Assembly: GCA_045601245.1 (NCBI GenBank)
Contig: JAZRZH010000015.1
Span: 1-17,791, forward strand
From: Cacconaster sp045601245
Lineage (GTDB): Bacteria > Bacteroidota > Bacteroidia > Bacteroidales > UBA932
DNA: 17,791 nucleotides
Direction: 5' to 3'
The stretch's first letter is position 1; each line of letters starts with the position of its first letter. The position numbers were made by a program, and so were the translations under genes. The notes under the pieces are model-generated. The model made no database searches, had not been told where the DNA came from, and saw only the letters and a list, made by a program, of their open reading frames with translations. This document shows, piece by piece, positions 1-4,506 of this stretch.

Positions 1-10
1 TATAATCGCC

Positions 11-73
11 AAAACGAAATGTTCTGAATCTTAAAACGAAACGCGCAATTTCTTCCCAAAACGAAATGCGCAA
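11..73. repeat. Three direct repeats, possible phage-end transposase sites
   Basis: Three copies of AAAACGAAAYGCGCAA or its first 11 bases lie at 11-21, 33-48 and 58-73. Copies 2 and 3 match over 16 bases with one difference; copy 1 keeps only AAAACGAAATG. The start-to-start spacing is 22 and 25 bases. Mu-family phages carry short transposase-binding repeats with a CGAAA core at their ends, and the tail/accessory genes run out just before this point, so a phage end is a reasonable inference. Operator or iteron sites are alternatives. No transposase gene is in the window to support the idea. Confidence 0.6.
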
Positions 74-81
74 AAAATATT

Positions 82-124
82 ACACCTCCAATGGTATTCA
101 AACACTGTTGGAGGTGTTTTTTTT
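82..124 (+). terminator. Strong, probably bidirectional, intrinsic terminator
   Basis: A perfect 10-bp stem (ACACCTCCAA at 82-91 with TTGGAGGTGT at 108-117) can be extended by four more pairs, two of them G-T. It is followed by eight T residues at 117-124. On the minus strand the same stem is followed by a T-rich stretch (ATATTTTTTG), so it can stop transcription from both sides. It separates the direct repeats at 11-73 from the genes to the right. Confidence 0.85.
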
Positions 125-160
125 ACCCATTCACACAACAATCAACTAAAACTTACATAC

Positions 161-355
161 ATGGAAGAAAAATATAGAACAGCTGCAGCCGCTGTTGGAG
201 CGTCAACCAAATTGCATATTGAACTCGACGGAGGCATCTCTCTTGACTTTGATGATGCCGAACTGTGCCAGGATCTTGGGTTGGCCATCCGTGATCATTA
301 CCTCAAATCTGAACATCAAAGCGCAATAAGGTTGATCAGACGGAAAGATACATAG
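161..355 (+). CDS. Small protein of unknown function (64 aa)
   Basis: I do not recognise this protein. It is a soluble, slightly acidic 64-residue product with no signal peptide or membrane segment; residues 17-37 look like alternating strand and acidic loop, and the rest helical, ending in a basic tail (RLIRRKDT). It is one of only two plausible plus-strand protein genes here, convergent with the leftward unit that ends at 405-435. No Bacteroidetes promoter is visible in the 36 bases between the terminator at 82-124 and the start, so its transcription is unexplained. The leader (ACTTACATAC before ATG) is A-rich, as is common in Bacteroidetes. A chance open frame is the main alternative. Confidence 0.5.
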   Translation: MEEKYRTAAAAVGASTKLHIELDGGISLDFDDAELCQDLGLAIRDHYLKSEHQSAIRLIRRKDT

Positions 356-404
356 CAGACAAGCGGGTACATTTGAATGCCGTATCGAGCAGGTATTTCG
401 AATG

Positions 405-435
405 AAAAGGGCCGTCCAGATATCTGAACGGCCCT
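405..435 (-). terminator. Intrinsic terminator ending the leftward two-gene unit
   Basis: AGGGCCGT (408-415) pairs with ACGGCCCT (428-435), and an inner palindrome CAGATATCTG (417-426) fills the loop. Reading on the minus strand, the stem is followed by TTTT. It lies ten bases past the stop of the gene at 445-630. There is no T run on the plus-strand side, so it serves the leftward genes. Confidence 0.7.
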
Positions 436-444
436 GAACAAAGT

Positions 445-630
445 TTAGAACCCTCTCGCAACGAGCTCATCAAGCACCTGTCCGGCGGATTTTCCTGCGC
501 GGGTCGCCATTTCGGCCAGTTTGGCTTTTGTTGCGGGATCAACAGTCGCGCTGATGGTCACTCTCTTGGCGTCGCCGAACGTCTTGCGCCCTGCTCCGAG
601 CCTCGCGCCTCCGTGTGTCTTGTCCGCCAT
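445..630 (-). CDS. Small ribbon-helix-helix-like protein (61 aa)
   Basis: The product begins MADKTHGGARLGAGRK. The basic, glycine-rich GGARLGAGRK motif is common at the start of small DNA-associated proteins in Bacteroidetes mobile elements. It is followed by a strand (KRVTISATVD) and two helices (PATKAKLAEMATRAG and SAGQVLDELVARGF), the layout of a ribbon-helix-helix DNA-binding fold. I infer a small transcriptional regulator. I chose the ATG at 628-630 because it sits one base past the stop of the gene at 632-856 and begins the recognisable motif; the open frame extends upstream to 750 but that part overlaps the other gene. It is the second gene of a unit with its own promoter (882-912) and terminator (405-435). 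Confidence 0.75.
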   Translation of the reverse strand: MADKTHGGARLGAGRKTFGDAKRVTISATVDPATKAKLAEMATRAGKSAGQVLDELVARGF

Positions 631-631
631 A

Positions 632-856
632 TCAGATTTCCCAATACATTTCGGTTGTAAATACCTCGTTAGGCTCGTCCCCGTCAAGGGTATATACCTC
701 GAGTCTGCACCAAGATACCATATCGGAATCATCTCCGTCATACATCTCACGTCCCTTGAAGAACTCCGTGCAGAAAGTCTTGGCTTCGTCGAGGGTTTCG
801 GTTTCCTTGATGGTCTCGCTCGAGACCCTGTTTGCGTAATTGATTGCGTATTTCAT
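632..856 (-). CDS. Small acidic protein of unknown function (74 aa)
   Basis: This is a 74-residue acidic protein starting MKYAINYANRV and ending EMYWEI, rich in D, E, Y and T and without membrane segments. The start at 854-856 is set by the promoter just upstream: the -7 box is at 882-889, so the transcript should begin near 875 and the longer frame reaching 1015 would start upstream of it. The stop is one base from the start of the ribbon-helix-helix-like gene at 445-630, suggesting translational coupling. Such pairs can be a regulator with a partner, an anti-CRISPR-type unit or a late-expressed accessory pair; I see no motif that decides between them. Confidence 0.7.
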   Translation of the reverse strand: MKYAINYANRVSSETIKETETLDEAKTFCTEFFKGREMYDGDDSDMVSWCRLEVYTLDGDEPNEVFTTEMYWEI

Positions 857-881
857 AATGCTCTGTGTTTGTTTCTGTATG

Positions 882-912
882 CAAAGGTAACACTTTATTT
901 TGAATAAACAAT
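882..912 (-). promoter_or_regulatory. Bacteroidetes-type promoter for genes 856 to 445
   Basis: On the minus strand the -7 box is TACCTTTG (882-889), an exact TAnnTTTG, and the -33 box is ATTG (909-912, consensus TTTG), separated by exactly 19 bases. It lies between a terminator (933-960) and the start codon at 856, which gives the two-gene unit independent expression, for example in the lysogenic state. Confidence 0.8.
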
Positions 913-932
913 AGGAAGTCAAAATAAATCGC

Positions 933-960
933 AAAAAAAGAGCGGAAATTTTATTCCGCC
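933..960 (-). terminator. Intrinsic terminator of the long leftward tail/lysis unit
   Basis: GCGGAA (942-947) pairs with TTCCGC (954-959) around a 6-base loop. On the minus strand the stem is followed by TCTTTTTTTG (A run at 933-939 on the plus strand). It lies directly after the stop of the 57-residue membrane protein at 976 and just ahead of the promoter at 882-912, so it probably ends the late transcript. Confidence 0.75.
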
Positions 961-975
961 CCAGAATCGAAAATC

Positions 976-1149
976 TTATTTCCGGTATTCCTCGGGATGC
1001 TTCCACCATTTCCACCAGTCTTTGCCGTACTTCGGATAGAGCACGGACTTGCGAGAAACGAGGACACCGACCACGGGAAAGGCGATGACTGCGAGGACGA
1101 GGAGCAAGATGAATACTCCGAAAATGATTGATAAAGGTGTTGCTTCCAT
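976..1149 (-). CDS. Small single-pass membrane protein (57 aa)
   Basis: The protein begins MEATPLSIIF, has one strong hydrophobic helix at about residues 6-32 (IIFGVFILLLVLAVIAFPVV) and a short basic, tryptophan-rich tail containing KDWWKWWKHP. It starts four bases after the stop of the gene at 1154-1441 and is the last gene before the terminator at 933-960. The size, the single helix and the position beside two other small membrane proteins suggest a lysis or membrane-associated accessory role (holin-like or superinfection exclusion), but no family was recognised. The WW..WW tail probably lies in the membrane interface. Confidence 0.7.
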   Translation of the reverse strand: MEATPLSIIFGVFILLLVLAVIAFPVVGVLVSRKSVLYPKYGKDWWKWWKHPEEYRK

Positions 1150-1153
1150 ATTT

Positions 1154-1441
1154 TTACGGGATTAAAATTAATGCTATGATTCCGACAATGCAGTAGCCCA
1201 ACGTGGCATACCACTTCTGCTGAACATTCAGGTCCACATCCCTCGTCCGCTCTCTTTTGTAGTGGAGGCGATAGGCAGCGTTGTGCGTTGCCCACTCCAA
1301 CTTGAGGCAGATGTCTGGACGGGGATACTTGGGGCAATCGGGATGTGCCTCCCGAATTGCGGAAAGCACATCTCCGAATGACCACTTGCTATACTGGTAG
1401 CCGTTGAGTATCCTGATATTGTCGGACGAAACGATATACAT
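1154..1441 (-). CDS. Hypothetical protein with C-terminal membrane anchor (95 aa)
   Basis: About 75 soluble residues, rich in charged and aromatic residues (for example ECWS-type patterns are absent, but DICLKLEWATHNAAYRLHYK forms an amphipathic helix), are followed by a C-terminal hydrophobic helix (YATLGYCIVGIIALILIP, residues about 78-95). The protein ends inside or just after the helix, so it would be tail-anchored, with its bulk on the cytoplasmic side. The start ATG overlaps a TGA that closes an alternative frame of the upstream gene (TGATG at 1439-1443). The function is unknown; the neighbours are small membrane proteins at the end of the late operon. Confidence 0.7.
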   Translation of the reverse strand: MYIVSSDNIRILNGYQYSKWSFGDVLSAIREAHPDCPKYPRPDICLKLEWATHNAAYRLHYKRERTRDVDLNVQQKWYATLGYCIVGIIALILIP

Positions 1442-1462
1442 CAGTCCGCGACTTTTACGTAG

Positions 1463-1756
1463 TTACCGACAACGCCTGCAAGGTCTGCATAGCTGAAACA
1501 ATACAAGTGCAACCGGGCCTACAGATGTGGCTAGGAGGTCTATCCAATCAAAATTGCCGTCGGTTAACTTGTCCCAACACTCCTTCAACACCCATGCAAC
1601 TATGGCAGGAATGCAACTGAACCATCCCATACTAAAGGTGATGTAGCAGAACGATGCAATCACGATGCCTGCGATGAAGTGGTACAACCTGTCTCGCCTT
1701 ATGCCATTTAGGAACGTGACGAGGACGTTCCATAACTTTTCAATGAACTTCAGCAT
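1463..1756 (-). CDS. Small membrane protein, VanZ/YfiM-like, possibly lysis-related (97 aa)
   Basis: After an amphipathic start (MLKFIEKLWNVLVTFLNGIRRDRLYHF) come two hydrophobic segments: residues about 28-53 (FIAGIVIASFCYITFSMGWFSCIPAI) and about 74-90 (IDLLATSVGPVALVLFQ). The pattern YHFIAG, then KECWDK, then FDWIDLLAT resembles small membrane proteins of the VanZ/YfiM type that are common in Bacteroides prophages; this is from memory of the family pattern. The last nine residues (LCRPCRRCR) look unnatural, and a +1 frame gives a more protein-like ending that stops at a TGATG overlap with the next gene, so the tail may be frameshifted. A role in lysis is possible but unproven. Confidence 0.7.
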   Translation of the reverse strand: MLKFIEKLWNVLVTFLNGIRRDRLYHFIAGIVIASFCYITFSMGWFSCIPAIVAWVLKECWDKLTDGNFDWIDLLATSVGPVALVLFQLCRPCRRCR

Positions 1757-1759
1757 AGA

Positions 1760-3025
1760 CTACGCTTCTTCTACTGTCCATCCAGAAGGAACAAGGCCAC
1801 TAGGGAGAGTTACGCCACTCTTCTTCACGAAAGTTCCAGTATCTGCAACTAAATAAAGCATATTACTTACATTTGCGCTTAACACACTTGTTTCTGCAAA
1901 CATCTTAACATAATTCATACTAGTGCAGTTATAGAACATATAAGCATAGCAATTTCTTTCCAATGATGTTGCATGGAGTTCCGGAGCTTCAGTAAGACCA
2001 GTGCAATACTCAAACATATGAGTATAGCAAGACTCATCCAAAATTGTTGCAGGAAGCTCAGGAGCTTCAGTAAGACCAGAGCAGTAATCAAACATATAAG
2101 CATAGCAATTTTTTGCCAATGATGTTGCAGGAAGCTCCGGAGCTTCAGTAAGACCAGTGCACTTACCAAACATCTGTCTATAACAATAGGGGGCCAAAGT
2201 CGTTGCAGGAAGTCTATGAGCGTCTGTCAAATTCATGCAATTGTAGAACATATAATCATAGCAATAGTCAGCCAAGGTAGTTGCAGGAAGCTCCGGAGCT
2301 TCAGTAAGACCACTACAACCATAAAACATATGAGAATAACAATAGGGGGCCAAAGTCGTTGCAGGAAGTTCCACATCTGGGACTATGAGAGAATCATAGA
2401 ACAAACCGTAAAAGCAATATTCTTGAACACTTTGCCTAAATATGCTTTTGTCCAATCCATCAAGGAGGCAATGAAGATTGCCTTCACACTTCACGTTGGC
2501 TGACGACGAATTAATTCTCATATAGACATATACTTGAGAGCCAATTCTTTTGTTCTCACCATAGACATAAATGCGCCTACTGCTATTAAAAACAATACGA
2601 GCATTAAGGGGTGCACGATTCCACGAAATTAAATCATAAGAATAATATAATACAGGAGAGCACCCTCCATACGTATCAAATTGTATATAGTCATTGACTC
2701 CAGTAGTCGAGAAAGTGAGGAACTGCCAAACTTGACTAGCCAACTTTTGCAAGGCGGATGTATGAGCCACTACCGTCGTTTCAATCCCGCTTATCTTTCC
2801 CGCTTCAACCTCGACGCTATCAAGCCTCTCCCCGTGAGCCGCAAGAGTCGTTCCGTGCTCATTAAGAGTAGCCGTGTGCTTATCCACCTTCCTTTGAAGG
2901 TCTACAAGCCCAGAAAGCGTATCGTAAATAGGACGCCCATTGTCATCCAACACCGAGTGAACGTCGGTTATCGGGTACACAGGCTTCCCGTTGCTCTTAT
3001 GTCTTAACAAAACTTTTTTTTGCAT
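1760..3025 (-). CDS. Tail-fibre-like protein with BspA-type leucine-rich repeats (421 aa)
   Basis: Residues 1-35 form an anchor-like segment (VLLRHKSNGKPVYPITDVHS) that resembles the start of the 83-residue protein at 3759-4010. Residues 40-100 form a probable trimeric coiled coil (LQRKVDKHTATLNEHGTTL). Residues 105-215 form a beta-rich domain without a recognised family. Residues 220-375 are six 26-residue repeats of the form LPATxLAxxCYxxMFxxCxG, followed by LTEAPE, a BspA/Treponema-type leucine-rich repeat. A short capping segment ends the protein. There is no signal peptide, so a virion part is more likely than a secreted adhesin. BspA-type repeats mediate binding to proteins or surfaces in bacteria and protists; here I infer receptor or mucus binding at the tail tip. 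The gene lies last among the fibre genes, and its promoter-proximal leader overlaps the small RNA candidate at 3056-3128. Confidence 0.85.
   Translation of the reverse strand: MQKKVLLRHKSNGKPVYPITDVHSVLDDNGRPIYDTLSGLVDLQRKVDKHTATLNEHGTTLAAHGERLDSVEVEAGKISGIETTVVAHTSALQKLASQVWQFLTFSTTGVNDYIQFDTYGGCSPVLYYSYDLISWNRAPLNARIVFNSSRRIYVYGENKRIGSQVYVYMRINSSSANVKCEGNLHCLLDGLDKSIFRQSVQEYCFYGLFYDSLIVPDVELPATTLAPYCYSHMFYGCSGLTEAPELPATTLADYCYDYMFYNCMNLTDAHRLPATTLAPYCYRQMFGKCTGLTEAPELPATSLAKNCYAYMFDYCSGLTEAPELPATILDESCYTHMFEYCTGLTEAPELHATSLERNCYAYMFYNCTSMNYVKMFAETSVLSANVSNMLYLVADTGTFVKKSGVTLPSGLVPSGWTVEEA
1901..2368 (-). repeat. Six 78-bp tandem repeats encoding the LRR units
   Basis: The six protein repeats correspond to six in-frame 78-bp DNA units. 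Some stretches are nearly identical, for example AGGGGGCCAAAGTCGTTGCA, which occurs twice exactly 156 bases (two units) apart, and GGAAGCTCCGGAGCTTCAGT, which recurs in several units. Such identity allows gain or loss of whole units by recombination or slippage without breaking the frame. Confidence 0.9.
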
Positions 3026-3049
3026 ATCACAAATCGTTTACTATATTTG
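3019..3049 (+). promoter_or_regulatory. Perfect Bacteroidetes-type promoter on the plus strand
   Basis: TTTG at 3019-3022, a 19-base spacer and TATATTTG at 3042-3049 match the Bacteroidetes consensus (TTTG, 19-21 bases, TAnnTTTG) without a mismatch. It points away from the LRR fibre gene, against the direction of the late operon. No protein frame follows; the next element is a pair of hairpins and a T run, so it is assigned to the small RNA at 3056-3128. The -33 box overlaps the first codons of the LRR gene. Confidence 0.75.
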
Positions 3050-3055
3050 TTGCGA

Positions 3056-3128
3056 CTTATCCGAAATGTGAATGCCGACTCATCGGACATTCTGGGCGCA
3101 GATTCATCTGACGCCCGTTTTTCGTTTT
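3056..3128 (+). ncRNA. Candidate small RNA with twin bulged hairpins, antisense to the LRR leader
   Basis: A transcript starting about 7 bases after the -7 box would run from near 3056 to the T run at 3118-3128. It contains two hairpins of identical layout. Hairpin 1 (3070-3092): outer stem GAATG/CATTC, inner stem CCGA/TCGG, loop CTCA, one bulged A (3087). Hairpin 2 (3094-3116): outer stem GGGCG/CGCCC, inner stem CAGA/TCTG, loop TTCA, one bulged A (3111). The second, followed by GTTTTTCGTTTT, acts as terminator. The RNA is fully complementary to the stretch between the genes at 3127-3753 and 1760-3025, so it could control the LRR fibre mRNA; the leader would fold into mirror hairpins with UGAG and UGAA loops able to pair with its loops. 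Function is inferred; promoter, fold and terminator are seen. Confidence 0.6.
3094..3128 (+). terminator. Intrinsic terminator of the small RNA
   Basis: A 9-bp GC-rich hairpin (3094-3116, one bulged A) is followed by GTTTTTCGTTTT (3117-3128). The T run overlaps the stop codon of the minus-strand gene at 3127-3753. On the minus strand no T run follows the stem, so the leftward transcript should pass through. Confidence 0.7.
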
Positions 3129-3753
3129 ATACTGTGGTCGCAATACTTACAATAAGATTCTCATACTCATCAGTGTGGTGAGTAAGCGAGAACCGCATAT
3201 AGTCAGTAATCATCTTGCCATCTCGCTCAACGCAGATTCCACATACTCCCCAAGGGGATGCAGGGCCGCCACCACCATAACCTCCGTCTCCTGAATGGTC
3301 ACTCTCAAATCCAAAAATGCTTTCACCTAGGGAAATCCAAGAATAATAGTCACCACCTGCGTATTCATTTGCGAATCGTGTGCCTTCGCTAACTGAAGGT
3401 AGAATCTCAAAGTAGTCCATCTCGTCGGTAGAGAACTCTTCGTCCTTGGCATAGCGAAGGGTGATGTCATTGTACGGAAGAGGACGAATCCAACCCTTCC
3501 TGCGCCTTGTGTGAATTCTATTTTCATATTCCCATCTATCTTTCATACTCTTGTACCTTGCGAACTCAAGGACATCGGTTTCTGGATTGATAGTGTCTTT
3601 CGGCGCTCTCAAGAAGAGCTTCCTTGCGGTGTATTCTTCGTCTTGAATCCTATCAGAGTAGACATAGAGTTCAGCGTTGATTCTAGCCGCTCCGCCTTCT
3701 CCGCCGAGGTTGTACTCAACCCCGTCTATGTTGATAATGTTTACTTTGCTCAT
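3127..3753 (-). CDS. Phage tail accessory protein of unknown function (208 aa)
   Basis: I do not recognise a domain. The N-terminus MSKVNIINIDGVEYNLGGEGG has the short beta-hairpin look of small tail proteins. The middle is charged and aromatic (RIHTRRRKGWIRPLPYNDITLRY). Residues about 155-168 are glycine-rich (GDGGYGGGGPASPWG), as in the flexible loops of phage adhesins and fibre tips, followed by CGICVERDG. There is no signal peptide or membrane segment. It sits between two short tail proteins and the LRR fibre in an AT-richer block, so a tail-tip or adhesin role is likely. The stop codon overlaps the T run of the small RNA terminator. Confidence 0.7.
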   Translation of the reverse strand: MSKVNIINIDGVEYNLGGEGGAARINAELYVYSDRIQDEEYTARKLFLRAPKDTINPETDVLEFARYKSMKDRWEYENRIHTRRRKGWIRPLPYNDITLRYAKDEEFSTDEMDYFEILPSVSEGTRFANEYAGGDYYSWISLGESIFGFESDHSGDGGYGGGGPASPWGVCGICVERDGKMITDYMRFSLTHHTDEYENLIVSIATTV

Positions 3754-3758
3754 ATTGC

Positions 3759-4010
3759 TTAAAAATTGATGGTTAACGTTTTGGATGCCTCGTCATAGTG
3801 GGATGACCTGCACGCAAGGTACAAGACTCCGTCACGCACGTATGACTTGGGCGAAAGGTTCAGTGTGTCTCCGAACACGAAATTCTCGGAAGCCTCAAGG
3901 CAGATGTCACCAACGGAATCTCCGTCAGCAAAGACTATTGCTTGAGGAACTGAAACGGGGTACTGAACTTCCCCCGTTTGCTTGTCTTTCAGTTCTACGA
4001 TGCTTGGCAT
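3759..4010 (-). CDS. Short tail protein sharing the LRR fibre's N-terminal motif (83 aa)
   Basis: The start, MPSIVELKDKQTGEVQYPVS, aligns by eye with residues 5-20 of the LRR fibre (VLLRHKSNGKPVYPITDVHS): a charged strand, a KxxG turn, then YP[VI][ST]. The remainder is a beta-rich stretch ending DEASKTLTINF, with the pattern of a small beta sandwich or the foot of a fibre. It may be a separate small tip protein or a remnant of a fibre whose distal part was lost. The gene is tightly packed (3 bases after 4014 and 5 bases before 3753), with no signal peptide. Confidence 0.7.
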   Translation of the reverse strand: MPSIVELKDKQTGEVQYPVSVPQAIVFADGDSVGDICLEASENFVFGDTLNLSPKSYVRDGVLYLACRSSHYDEASKTLTINF

Positions 4011-4013
4011 AGG

Positions 4014-4487
4014 CTAAACGTCATATGTTTTTATCTCAACTATGTTGTTACTGCATAAGCATATATAGTATGATGTCATCGTATCCACATTGCTACCCAA
4101 AACATTATATCCAAATAATAACTCATTCGATGATACCATCATAATGGAATAGCAAATGCCTCTTATTTTACAAAATAGATATTTCCCTTCGGTCATATCT
4201 TGAATAACCTGCTTGGTAATACCTGTGGTTGCAAGTTCTTCAAGAGTGGTCATATCTGAGGTAGGTTCTGCAAGCAACTCAAACACCTTCGGGCATTCAT
4301 CTGTAGCAATCGGCTTGTTGTTCACCTCGTTCACCGCATTGACGAGGTTTTCCTTTGCCTCGGTGTCAAGGTTTGCAAGGTCGCCAATCTTTGATACCAA
4401 GGTCTGCATTGTGCCTTTTACGAAGGCTTCCACTTCGGCGAGGGAATGTCCGTCCCAAGCCTCGGTCAAATCGTGAATTTCTGCCAT
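4014..4487 (-). CDS. Tail fibre-associated protein with a divergent C-terminus (157 aa)
   Basis: Residues 1-60 begin MAEIHDLTEAWDGHSLAEVE and contain LDTEAKENLVNAVNEV, a helical linker pattern that is frequent in phage tail fibres (the 'TxAKxNLVxAINEV' type). Residues 65-100 form further helices. From about residue 100 the coding becomes strongly AT-rich and the protein turns beta-rich with several cysteines (LFCKIRGICYSIMM, YYICLCSNNIVEIK). The change in base composition inside one gene suggests that the C-terminal binding part was exchanged. A role in fibre assembly or receptor contact is inferred. Confidence 0.75.
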   Translation of the reverse strand: MAEIHDLTEAWDGHSLAEVEAFVKGTMQTLVSKIGDLANLDTEAKENLVNAVNEVNNKPIATDECPKVFELLAEPTSDMTTLEELATTGITKQVIQDMTEGKYLFCKIRGICYSIMMVSSNELLFGYNVLGSNVDTMTSYYICLCSNNIVEIKTYDV

Positions 4488-4506
4488 ATCTTTTATTCTT
4501 TATTGG

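Noticed and set aside
632..1015. Longer version of the 74-residue gene, starting at 1015
   Set aside because: The extension would cross the terminator (933-960) and the promoter (882-912); the ATG at 856 lies at the right distance from the promoter.
951..1385. A 144-codon minus-strand frame starting at 1385
   Set aside because: It overlaps two better-supported small membrane protein genes (976-1149 and 1154-1441) in another frame and has a serine/cysteine-rich low-complexity product.
1901..2368. Regular repeats that could suggest a CRISPR array
   Set aside because: The period is 78 bases, the repeats are in frame and encode leucine-rich repeat units, and no constant repeat/unique spacer pattern is present.
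1760..4487. Diversity-generating retroelement target in the fibre genes
   Set aside because: Some Bacteroides phages diversify fibres this way, but no reverse transcriptase, template repeat or C-type-lectin variable region is visible in the window.
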